A stretch of DNA of 64,000 bases from NCBI GenBank assembly GCA_049700315.1, contig JBNAVN010000006.1, positions 1 to 64,000 of the forward strand, read 5' to 3'. This stretch comes from JAOAFX01 sp049700315 (GTDB lineage Bacteria; Hydrothermota; Tepidihabitantia; SM23-42; JAOAFX01). Each line of letters begins with the position of its first letter. The first letter of the stretch is position 1. A program made the translations under genes and the position numbers. Positions 50,152 to 58,364 of the stretch are shown here, one piece after another. The notes beneath the pieces were generated by a model that was given only the letters and a program-made list of their open reading frames with translations, searched no databases and had not been told where the DNA came from.

Positions 50152-52685
50152 AGTTTTTTAAAATACTCTATCAATTCGGAAATTTTTTCAGGATTGCCGC
50201 CACCACCTTCAGCAAGATGGGGTTTGCCACCACCGCCCCCACCAATGATCTTACTCACAGTTTTGATCAAATTCTGGGCAGGAAATTTCTGTTTCAATTC
50301 ATCACCTACAAATACCAGATAATTCACCCGATTGTTCACAATATCATATAATACACCTAACTTATCCTTTGATTTTTCCCTGATAAAATCTGCAACCTGT
50401 CTCATTCCTTCGTTATCAAATCCTTCAAGCCGTTTTACAATCCATTGTTGGCTTCCTGATTCTTCAAGAATCTCACGTGCCATAATCTGGGCAAGTTTTG
50501 TCTGTTGTTTTTGATTTATTATCTCAAGTGTTTTTAGCCGATTTTGGAATTCTTCAAGCCGTGCAATAATATCTGTATCACTACCCAGAAATTCTGAAAT
50601 ATTCCTGATTATATTGCGATGGTTTCGCAGTTCTTCAAGTAAATTAAATCCAACATAACCTTCAATTCTTCTTATACCGGCGGATGCAGATTCCTGGCTT
50701 ATTATTTTGAACAACCCAATCTCACCTGTATTATCAAGATGAATACCACCGCATAACTCAATTGAAAAATCACCAATTTTCACAACCCGCACATCCTTGC
50801 CATATTTTTCACCAAATAGAGCCATTGCCCCAAGTTTCTTTGCTTCATCAAGCGTAGTCCAGAATTTTTCTACAGGTATTGCCTCCATAATCTTTTCATT
50901 GACGAGGTCTTCAATCGCCTTTATCTCGTCATCACTTAAGGGTTTAAAGTGCATAAAATCAAAACGGAACCTGCCTGGTTCAACAAAAGAACCTTCCTGG
51001 CAGGCATGTTCACCAAGAATTTTCCTTAATGAGGCATGCAAGAGGTGGGTAGTCGTATGAGCACGTGCGCTCTCTTTGCGATGTTTCATATCAACCTTTG
51101 CCAATACCTTATCGGATTTGAATTTACCGGATGCAATTTCACAATGACAGGTATTCATTCCCTGGAGCCAGTATGTATCAAGAACCCGAAGTTTGAAATC
51201 TCTACCAACGATTTCACCTTTTTCACCAACCTGGCCACCTGCCTCTGCATAAAATGGTGATTCAGCCAGGACAAGTTCAATGTTTTTTTGCGATTCATTG
51301 AATCTCAATATCTCGGTTTCCACCTCATTTTTTTCATAACCAACAAATTTTCCAGTTCCTTCCTTTATAATTTTCCATTCACCCTTGATCGTGAATTTCG
51401 CCTTTGTTCTTGATTCCTGACGCGCCTGTTCAAGATTCTCTGCAAATCCTTGCCTGTCCAGTTCAATTCCTTGTTCCTTTGCTATCTCTTCGGTCAATTC
51501 AATTGGAAAGCCATATGTATCATACAACTTGAATGCATCATCACCTGTTATCTTCTTTTTCTTCTTTGCAATTTCTTCAAAAAGTGCAATACCTTTTTCC
51601 AGGGTTAACAGGAATCTTTCTTCTTCAGATTTGATTACAAGGGTGATTTCTTCACGGTGGCTGACAAGTTCTGGATAAGAGTTTTTATACAATTCTATAA
51701 CTGTGGGAACGAGCTTATAAAGAGTTGGTTCATTTGTGCCAAAGTTCAAAATCAATCTTGTTGCACGGCGTAGAATTCTGCGTAATACATAACCACGCTC
51801 TTCATTTGAAGGAATTATTCCATCACCAATTGCAAAGACCAGAGCCCTGATATGGTCAGCAATAATGTTGATTTCAATATCAGTCTTCAAATCCTGTCCG
51901 TATTTTTTGTGGGTCAAATCCATCAGGCATTCAATAACTGGATAGAAGAGATCAGTATGAAAGTTAGAGTCCTTTTTTTGGATAACACTGACCAATCTTT
52001 CAAATCCCATTCCTGTATCCACACCCCGATTCTTCAAAGGCAATCTTTCGCCAGATATTTTCTGATCAAACTGAGGGAATACCAAATTCCAGATTTCTGG
52101 ATACCGGTCGCAATCACATCCCGGGGCGCAGGTTTTCTTACCGCAGGAAAATTTTTCTCCGAGGTCATAATAAATTTCTGAGCAGGGACCACAGGGTCCT
52201 GAATTTCCTGCGGGACCCCAGAAATTTGTATCATCACCAAGCTTATATATTCTGCTTGCTTCCAGTTTGATTTCTTCCTTCCAGATTTTATAAGCCTCCT
52301 CATCTTCATAATGAACTGAAACATATAAACGGGATTTATCAATCTTCAAAATTGAAGTTAGATATTCCCATGCCCATAAAATCGCCTCTTCTTTGAAATA
52401 ATCACCGAATGAAAAATTGCCCAGCATTTCAAAGAATGTATGATGCCTTCTTGTTCTGCCCACATTATCAAGGTCGGATAATCTCAAACACTTCTGAATG
52501 CTTGCTGCACGCCTGTATGGAAGAGGAACAGTTCCGGTCCATAATGGCTTAAACTGTACCATTCCTGCACTGGTAAATAACAGGCTTGGGTCATCTTTTG
52601 GGATCAAAGAAATTGATGGAACAATTGTGTGATCCTTTTGTTTGAAAAAATTCAGGAAACTTTCGCGAATTTCTATGTTATTCAT
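50148..52685 (-). CDS. alaS: alanyl-tRNA synthetase
   Basis: The start chosen is ATG 52685, which overlaps the recX stop as ATGAATAA; a GTG nine bases upstream is the alternative. The 845-residue protein has the class II catalytic core (LLFTSAGMVQFKPLWTG, FFEMLGNFSFGDYFK, GPCGPCSEIYYDLG), the editing domain with the zinc pair HTTTHLLHASL and CGGIHLDNTGEIGLFK, and a Gly-rich C-Ala end (GGGGGGKPHLAEGGGG). It charges tRNA-Ala and clears Ser/Gly. All canonical signatures are present. Confidence 0.97.
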   Translation of the reverse strand: MNNIEIRESFLNFFKQKDHTIVPSISLIPKDDPSLLFTSAGMVQFKPLWTGTVPLPYRRAASIQKCLRLSDLDNVGRTRRHHTFFEMLGNFSFGDYFKEEAILWAWEYLTSILKIDKSRLYVSVHYEDEEAYKIWKEEIKLEASRIYKLGDDTNFWGPAGNSGPCGPCSEIYYDLGEKFSCGKKTCAPGCDCDRYPEIWNLVFPQFDQKISGERLPLKNRGVDTGMGFERLVSVIQKKDSNFHTDLFYPVIECLMDLTHKKYGQDLKTDIEINIIADHIRALVFAIGDGIIPSNEERGYVLRRILRRATRLILNFGTNEPTLYKLVPTVIELYKNSYPELVSHREEITLVIKSEEERFLLTLEKGIALFEEIAKKKKKITGDDAFKLYDTYGFPIELTEEIAKEQGIELDRQGFAENLEQARQESRTKAKFTIKGEWKIIKEGTGKFVGYEKNEVETEILRFNESQKNIELVLAESPFYAEAGGQVGEKGEIVGRDFKLRVLDTYWLQGMNTCHCEIASGKFKSDKVLAKVDMKHRKESARAHTTTHLLHASLRKILGEHACQEGSFVEPGRFRFDFMHFKPLSDDEIKAIEDLVNEKIMEAIPVEKFWTTLDEAKKLGAMALFGEKYGKDVRVVKIGDFSIELCGGIHLDNTGEIGLFKIISQESASAGIRRIEGYVGFNLLEELRNHRNIIRNISEFLGSDTDIIARLEEFQNRLKTLEIINQKQQTKLAQIMAREILEESGSQQWIVKRLEGFDNEGMRQVADFIREKSKDKLGVLYDIVNNRVNYLVFVGDELKQKFPAQNLIKTVSKIIGGGGGGKPHLAEGGGGNPEKISELIEYFKKL

Positions 52686-53286
52686 ATTCTTCACCCATTA
52701 CTTCGTATATTGCCTGGAGAGTAAATCCTTTGCTCAGCAAACGTCTAATGATTTTTGCTTTTTCTTTTGGATTGCTCTTGTCAAAATTTGACACCTTTTT
52801 CTTTAAGATATTTCTTATAATACTTTTTTCATCACGATTTCTTAGTACATCTTCAATAAGTGTAGCATCAACTTTCTTTTTTCTCAATTCATTCATTATG
52901 AAGATATTACCTTTTGGCTTAAGTTCTGTATAATCACTTGCAAACTCTCTGACAAATCTCTGGTCATTCAATATTCCTTCTTCAATCAGATCCTGCACGA
53001 CTGCTTCCACAATTTCTGGCTCATATCCAAGATTCATTAACCTTTGCCTCATTTCATTGACTGAACGGCTGCGGAATCTGAGCAATCTATATGCCCTCTG
53101 CTTTAGCCTTTCTTTTTCTTCAACGAGTAAGAGATTTTTGATTTCATCTTCTTTGATTTCATCACCTTGTTTTAAGTTGTATTTCAGCACGATCTCGTTG
53201 CTCAGTCCAAATCTGAATTCGCCATCAATAAAGATGGAAGCCCTTTTCTTATTTTTCTTTTGAACTTCTATCTTGCTTATCTTCAC
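52678..53286 (-). CDS. recX: RecX regulatory protein
   Basis: The 202-residue protein fits RecX: FIDGEFRFGLSNEIVLKY, RAYRLLRFRSRSVNEMRQRL, a loop of GYEPEIVEAVVQDLIEEGILNDQRFV and the final three-helix repeats. RecX restrains RecA filament growth. It overlaps the end of recA by 38 bases and alaS by eight, giving a recA-recX-alaS operon, as in many bacteria. Confidence 0.93.
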   Translation of the reverse strand: MKISKIEVQKKNKKRASIFIDGEFRFGLSNEIVLKYNLKQGDEIKEDEIKNLLLVEEKERLKQRAYRLLRFRSRSVNEMRQRLMNLGYEPEIVEAVVQDLIEEGILNDQRFVREFASDYTELKPKGNIFIMNELRKKKVDATLIEDVLRNRDEKSIIRNILKKKVSNFDKSNPKEKAKIIRRLLSKGFTLQAIYEVMGEEYE

Positions 53287-54283
53287 CCGATTTCTTGAAC
53301 AGTTTTTCCTGAACCTCTTTCTGGATTTTCTGGGCGATATCCTTATTTGCTTTCAATAGTTCAACTACTGCATCACGGCCCTGGCCAATGCGTTCATCTT
53401 TGAACGAATACCAGGTACCTGATTTATCAATAATACCCTGGTTAACACCGATGTCAACGAGTTCACCGAGTTTTGATATTCCCTCACCATAGATAATATC
53501 AAACTCTGCTTCTCTGAATGGTGGGGCAAGTTTGTTTTTTACAACCTTTACCTTGGTGCGTGAACCAATGATATTTTCACCTTTTTTCAGGGTGGCAATC
53601 TTACGGATATCAAGCCGGACAGAAGAGTGAAACTTCAAGGCAAGACCACCGGGCGTGGTTTCAGGTGAGCCATACATCACGCCGATTTTCATTCGGATTT
53701 GATTGATGAATATTGCCACTGTCTTTGATTTGCTGATCACACCAGTAAGTTTTCTTAATGCCTGGGACATCAATCTTGCCACAAGGCCTACTTGCATTTC
53801 TCCCATTTCGCCAGCAATTTCTGCTTTGGGGACAAGCGCGGCAACTGAATCTACGACGATAATATCAACACCACCTGACCGGGTCAATATTTCAGCAATT
53901 TCAAGTGCCTGCTCACCAGTATCAGGCTGGGAAATATAAAGACTATCAAGATTTACACCAATTGCCTGGGCATATTTGGGATCAAATGCGTGTTCTGCAT
54001 CAATAAATATGGCATTACCACCTGCCTTTTGTGCCTGGGCAATTGCTTCAAGCGCAAGGGTTGTTTTTCCACCGGCTTCAGGTCCAAAAATTTCAACAAC
54101 CCTGCCTCTTGGATAGCCACCAATACCAAGGGCGTGGTCAAGCATCAGTGAACCGGTGGGAATCACGCCTATATCTACCTTGGATTCTTCAGCGCCCAGG
54201 CGCATTACTGCACCTTTGCCAAATTGCTTTTCTATCTGGCTTATTGCCATTGATAATACCTTTTCTTTTTCTTCTTTTGCCAT
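53249..54283 (-). CDS. recA: recombinase RecA
   Basis: The 344-residue protein is RecA throughout: QIEKQFGKGAVMRLG, the Walker A GPEAGGKTT (67-75), VAALVPKAEIAGEMG and GGLALKFHSSVRLDIRK. The Walker A has Ala-Gly where most RecAs have Ser-Ser (GPESSGKTT). It drives strand exchange and SOS induction. The promoter carries no sequence I could match to a known LexA box. A GGAGC site precedes the start. Confidence 0.97.
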   Translation of the reverse strand: MAKEEKEKVLSMAISQIEKQFGKGAVMRLGAEESKVDIGVIPTGSLMLDHALGIGGYPRGRVVEIFGPEAGGKTTLALEAIAQAQKAGGNAIFIDAEHAFDPKYAQAIGVNLDSLYISQPDTGEQALEIAEILTRSGGVDIIVVDSVAALVPKAEIAGEMGEMQVGLVARLMSQALRKLTGVISKSKTVAIFINQIRMKIGVMYGSPETTPGGLALKFHSSVRLDIRKIATLKKGENIIGSRTKVKVVKNKLAPPFREAEFDIIYGEGISKLGELVDIGVNQGIIDKSGTWYSFKDERIGQGRDAVVELLKANKDIAQKIQKEVQEKLFKKSGEDKQDRSSKEK

Positions 54284-54305
54284 ATTGCTCCTTTATTACT
54301 TGTAT

Positions 54306-54333
54306 ATATTAACTAAATTTTCATTGAAGTCAA
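54306..54333 (-). promoter_or_regulatory. promoter of recA-recX-alaS
   Basis: TTGACT (54333-54328), N16, TAATAT (54311-54306) on the minus strand, divergent from the tRNA-Leu promoter. Confidence 0.72.
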
Positions 54334-54353
54334 CAGGGCGATAAAGCAATATA

Positions 54354-54381
54354 TTGACACAAGGAGGTTTTGGGATATAAT
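54354..54381 (+). promoter_or_regulatory. promoter of tRNA-Leu/tig
   Basis: TTGACA (54354-54359), N16, TATAAT (54376-54381). An ATG at 54388 lies six bases downstream and opens a 55-codon frame across the tRNA. Confidence 0.84.
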
Positions 54382-54445
54382 TAAGCAATGGTGATGAGAA
54401 AATTGATTATTGCCCAGAGAATAAACGCAGATTTCTTAAGATTTT

Positions 54446-54530
54446 GCGAGGATGGCGGAACTGGCATACGCGCTGGATTTAGGATCCAGTCCCGCAAGGG
54501 TTGGGGGTTCAACTCCCCCTCCTCGCACCA
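54446..54530 (+). tRNA. tRNA-Leu (anticodon TAG)
   Basis: GCGAGGA pairs with TCCTCGC, the anticodon loop is TTTAGGA with anticodon TAG inside the CTGGA/TCCAG stem, the variable arm is long (CCCGCAAGGGTTGGG region) as in class II tRNAs, and the T-arm has GTTCAACTC. CCA is encoded, unlike tRNA-Asp and tRNA-Ile here. Confidence 0.96.
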
Positions 54531-54592
54531 TAATCTTCATTATTTTTCTGGGTAAATTACTGTGTGGAAAGCAGAGACAATAAGGAGGTTTT

Positions 54593-55804
54593 TTGGAATA
54601 TCAGATAATTAATGACGGCGAAACTGAAAAGGAAATAGAGTTTAAGATCGGTGCTCAAGAATTGAATCCTTATATTGAAGAATCATTGGAAAAACTAAGA
54701 GCAAGGGTTGCAATCAAGGGTTATCGTAAAGGCAGGGCACCCAAAGGTTTGATCCGGACCCGTTATTATGATACGCTCAAAGCTGAGGCATTGAATGACT
54801 TGATATTGGATTCTTATAAAAAGATCCTTCAAGAAAAGAACTGGGAACCTGCTTCAAATCCAGAATTGCTTAAGTTTGACGATAGCGCAGAGATTAAATT
54901 CAGTCTCCGTCTTGAGGTTCTGCCAAAGTTTGAGGTGGAGAATTACAAGGGACTTGAACTGCTTAAAGAAGAACCCTTGCCAGTAGACTATCTTTATGAA
55001 CAAACCGTGAATAGATTGAGAGAGAATTATGCATCGGTTGTTGAGGCAAACCGACCAGCAGCAGTGGATGATTTTGTAACAATGGATCTTGAGATAAGTG
55101 AAGATAATAAAATCATTGATAATCAATCAGATATCGTTGTGAAGGTTGGTGACCGCAGTTTTCCTGATGAACTAAATCGTGCATTGGTTGGTGTGAAAAA
55201 GGGACAGAAAAAAGAGGTGCAGGTTGAAAAACAAATTTACCATTTCAAGGTGAAGAAGATTGAGGAACGGATATTTCCTCAGGTTGATGCAGAATTTGCC
55301 AGAATGCTAAATTTCGGCAGTCTTGAGGAAATGGAAAAAGGCATAAAGGATATGTTGAAAAAAGAAGAAGAAGAACGTTTGGCTGATGAATTGCGAGAAA
55401 GCCTTGCCCGGGTTATGCTTGAAAGATTTCAATTTCCTGTACCGAAAGCAATTTCTGAAAAAGAATATCAATTTATGCTCAAGACCCACAATCTTGTAGA
55501 TAATGATTCAACCCGGGAACGTTTTTTACCAGTAGCGGAAAAAAGAGCACGTTTTAATCTCATTCTTGATAGGATTGGTCAGAAGGAGAATATTTTAGCA
55601 GTAGACGAAGAGGTAATGAAATTAGCACAAAGAAATGCAATTGAAATAGAGAATATGGATGAAGATGTGAAGGAATATTTGCGTAAGGTTGTAGTCCGTG
55701 AAGAAGTTGTCAAATTTCTGTTAAAGAACGCAAATATTGTTCAAAAGGGTAAAATTCTATCACCCGAGGAGGTAAAAAATGCTAACCGTGCCGTTCGTCA
55801 TTGA
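54593..55804 (+). CDS. tig: trigger factor
   Basis: The start is TTG 54593, four bases after AAGGAGG. The 403-residue chaperone has the ribosome-binding signature GYRKGRAPKG (43-52), a middle PPIase-like region (AAVDDFVTMDLEIS), and a helical C-terminal domain. It binds nascent chains at the ribosome exit. The last 26 bases overlap clpP, and tig-clpP-clpX is a common gene order. Confidence 0.94.
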   Translation: MEYQIINDGETEKEIEFKIGAQELNPYIEESLEKLRARVAIKGYRKGRAPKGLIRTRYYDTLKAEALNDLILDSYKKILQEKNWEPASNPELLKFDDSAEIKFSLRLEVLPKFEVENYKGLELLKEEPLPVDYLYEQTVNRLRENYASVVEANRPAAVDDFVTMDLEISEDNKIIDNQSDIVVKVGDRSFPDELNRALVGVKKGQKKEVQVEKQIYHFKVKKIEERIFPQVDAEFARMLNFGSLEEMEKGIKDMLKKEEEERLADELRESLARVMLERFQFPVPKAISEKEYQFMLKTHNLVDNDSTRERFLPVAEKRARFNLILDRIGQKENILAVDEEVMKLAQRNAIEIENMDEDVKEYLRKVVVREEVVKFLLKNANIVQKGKILSPEEVKNANRAVRH

Positions 55805-56366
55805 ACAGACCGGTCGGGGAGAAAGGGCTTATGATATTTATTCCCGTTTATTGAAAGAAAGAATTATTTTCATTGGTACACCGATTGATGATACTGTTGC
55901 TAATCTTGTTATGGCACAACTCTTATTTCTGGAGGCTGAAGATGCAAGTAAAGATATATTTCTGTATATAAATTCTCCCGGTGGAATTGTATCATCAGGA
56001 TTGGCAATATATGATACAATGCAATATATTAAACCTGCAGTATCAACGATCTGCATTGGTATGGCAGCAAGTATGGCAGCGCTTTTGCTTGCGGCTGGTG
56101 CCAAGAGTCATAGGTATGCCTTACCACATTCACGCATAATGATTCATCAACCAGAAGGTGCTTTCCAGGGACAGGCTTCAGATATTGAAATTCATGCGCG
56201 CGAGGTTTTGAAAATTCGGGAGGTGCTGAATAAATTACTTGCCAAACACACTGGTAAAACTGAAGAGAAGATTGCCAAGGACACAGACCGAAATTACTTT
56301 ATGTCCCCTGATGAGGCAAAAGATTATGGCATTATTGACGAAGTAATAGTTACCAGAAAAGGATAA
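55779..56366 (+). CDS. clpP: ATP-dependent Clp protease proteolytic subunit, triad Asn
   Basis: The 195-residue protein is ClpP: YLLINSPGG-type FLYINSPGGIVSSGLAIYD, GMAASMAALLLAAG with the catalytic Ser98, and PHSRIMIHQPEG with His123. The third triad residue, Asp in DTDRDNFMS-type segments, is Asn172 here (KDTDRNYFMSPDEA). Listeria monocytogenes ClpP1 also has Asn172 and depends on a partner ClpP for full activity. It makes a 14-mer that degrades substrates fed by ClpX. The start overlaps tig. Confidence 0.95.
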   Translation: MLTVPFVIEQTGRGERAYDIYSRLLKERIIFIGTPIDDTVANLVMAQLLFLEAEDASKDIFLYINSPGGIVSSGLAIYDTMQYIKPAVSTICIGMAASMAALLLAAGAKSHRYALPHSRIMIHQPEGAFQGQASDIEIHAREVLKIREVLNKLLAKHTGKTEEKIAKDTDRNYFMSPDEAKDYGIIDEVIVTRKG

Positions 56367-56379
56367 CCAGGGAAGATTA

Positions 56380-57591
56380 ATGAGAACGGTCTGTTCATTC
56401 TGCCAGCGACCAAGAACCGCAGTGAGAAGAATGTTTCGTGGTAATCAGGCATATATCTGTGATGAATGTATTAGATTGTGTAATGAATTGCTTGAAGATG
56501 AAAAAAGAACCTTTCAATCTCCGAACTTTGTATTACCCAAACCTCAGGAGATAAAATCTTTTCTTGATCGTTATGTTATTGGTCAGGACCGGGCGAAAAA
56601 AGTGATTTCGGTTGCAGTGTATAATCACTACAAAAGGACGATGATGCCAGACGATGATATTGAATTGCAAAAGAGTAACATCTTGCTCATCGGACCAACT
56701 GGCACTGGAAAAACACTTCTTGCTGAGACACTGTCCCGGCTTCTGCATGTACCTTTTTCCATCTCGGATGCTACGCCACTCACAGAAGCCGGTTATGTTG
56801 GCGAGGATGTAGAAAATATCCTGCTTCGTTTAATACAGGCAGCAAATTTTGATATCAAAGCCGCCGAGATAGGAATTATCTATCTTGATGAGATTGACAA
56901 GATCTCCCGCAAGAGCGATTCTCCTTCAATAACCAGAGATGTGTCAGGCGAGGGCGTGCAGCAGGCACTCTTAAAAATTCTTGAGGGAACTATCGCTCAT
57001 TGTCCACCTCACGGGGGAAGAAAACATCCAGAGCAGGAATATGTTCCAATAAACACGAAGAAGATTTTGTTTATATTAGGCGGAACCTTTGCCGGAATTG
57101 AGGAAATTATTATGCGTCGTTTGAAAAAAACAAAGATTGGTTTTCTAACTGATGCCGAAATCAGTGATTTGAGCTATGATGAAATCGTGTCCCGGGTTGA
57201 ACCTGAAGATTTGATAAAATACGGAATGATTCCAGAATTTGTTGGTCGGGTGCCAGTAATAGCGCCATTCCACAAATTGTCCAGGCAGGCATTGGTTGAA
57301 ATTTTGACAAAGCCCAAAAATGCCTTGCTCAAGCAGTATGCAAAATATTTTGAGATTGAAGGCATTAAACTTGAATTCGCAGATGAGGCAATTGAAGAAA
57401 TCGTGACCCAGGCAATGAAGTATAATACTGGAGCACGGGCATTAAGATCAATTGCGGAAAACTATATGCTGGACATTATGTTTAATCTTCCCAATCTTTC
57501 CGGAGTGGAGAAATGCATTATTACCAGAGATGTAATTGTAAACAATGCGCCACCCGAGTATATTAAATGTAGCAAGAGACGTGCCCAGTAG
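56380..57591 (+). CDS. clpX: Clp protease ATP-binding subunit ClpX
   Basis: The 403-residue unfoldase has the N-terminal zinc finger (Cys5, 8, 27, 30), Walker A LIGPTGTGKTLLAETLS, pore loop GYVGEDVEN, Walker B YLDEIDKISRKS, the arginine-containing VSGEGVQQALLKILEGT and a C-terminal RSIAENYMLDIMFNLP segment, plus IGF-like tripeptide region KIGFL for docking on ClpP. It follows clpP by 13 bases. Confidence 0.97.
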   Translation: MRTVCSFCQRPRTAVRRMFRGNQAYICDECIRLCNELLEDEKRTFQSPNFVLPKPQEIKSFLDRYVIGQDRAKKVISVAVYNHYKRTMMPDDDIELQKSNILLIGPTGTGKTLLAETLSRLLHVPFSISDATPLTEAGYVGEDVENILLRLIQAANFDIKAAEIGIIYLDEIDKISRKSDSPSITRDVSGEGVQQALLKILEGTIAHCPPHGGRKHPEQEYVPINTKKILFILGGTFAGIEEIIMRRLKKTKIGFLTDAEISDLSYDEIVSRVEPEDLIKYGMIPEFVGRVPVIAPFHKLSRQALVEILTKPKNALLKQYAKYFEIEGIKLEFADEAIEEIVTQAMKYNTGARALRSIAENYMLDIMFNLPNLSGVEKCIITRDVIVNNAPPEYIKCSKRRAQ

Positions 57592-57608
57592 AAATTTAGT
57601 TTATATTT

Positions 57609-58364
57609 ATGAATTTTATCCAGCGAATTTATCTGAAAACAGTCAGAGACAAATTAAATAGACCATTCAAGCCACTGGGCATAAAGAAAAGGGATGTTTT
57701 TCTTGTATCAACACCTTATGCGGTAAAAGACTTTCTGAAGATGTTACCACTTTTAGGAGGTTTGAGAAAGTTGGGTAGTGTTATTCTGCTTGTACCTGAA
57801 ACATTTATGTCTTTCATAAAAATGTTCAAATCCAACACCTTTCATGTCATATACTGGAAAAAGATTCCGCAGATTATGACCCGGGAGTATGATCTTCTTA
57901 AAAAAGAGCTGAAGAATTATCAGTGCAACTGGTTGATTGAATTGAATGAGAACGCCAATCTATCTCTGCCTGGTCTAATTGATGTGCCAAAGCGGATTGC
58001 CTTCTATGGTCAAAAGAACTTTCCATACTACAACATTTTGGTAAAAAATGGGATTGATTCGCTGATTAATTTTCTTCAGATTCAATTAGTTGAGCCACAC
58101 ACACTATTTAAATTCAACAAACTGGAATTGAAGGCACTATCAAAGAGTTTGCCCGGCAATCATCCCTTGCTGTTTTTCAATACTATTAGAGATTCAGAAT
58201 CCGAAAAAATAGAGTGGTCAGGTAGTATTGTTGTTTACAATAAAGCTGCTGAAGGTATTGAAGAAGCATGTAAAAAAATATTTTTGTGTGATGCATATTT
58301 AGGACCGGATGATGAATTTTGTGAGATTGCCAGGATTTTCAAAAAGGAAATTATTACAAAATGA
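57609..58364 (+). CDS. hypothetical protein, weakly glycosyltransferase-9-like
   Basis: The 251-residue product resembles the N-terminal part of heptosyltransferase-like GT9 proteins: VFLVSTPYAVKDFLKMLPLLGGLRKLG, WLIELNENANLSLPGLIDVPKRIAFYGQ and a final ADAYLGPDDEF-like stretch. The conserved donor-binding Gly-rich part is not clear, so activity is uncertain and it may be a degenerate or binding-only member. The ATGA overlap with the next gene shows co-translation with the GAF-GGDEF gene. Confidence 0.5.
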   Translation: MNFIQRIYLKTVRDKLNRPFKPLGIKKRDVFLVSTPYAVKDFLKMLPLLGGLRKLGSVILLVPETFMSFIKMFKSNTFHVIYWKKIPQIMTREYDLLKKELKNYQCNWLIELNENANLSLPGLIDVPKRIAFYGQKNFPYYNILVKNGIDSLINFLQIQLVEPHTLFKFNKLELKALSKSLPGNHPLLFFNTIRDSESEKIEWSGSIVVYNKAAEGIEEACKKIFLCDAYLGPDDEFCEIARIFKKEIITK

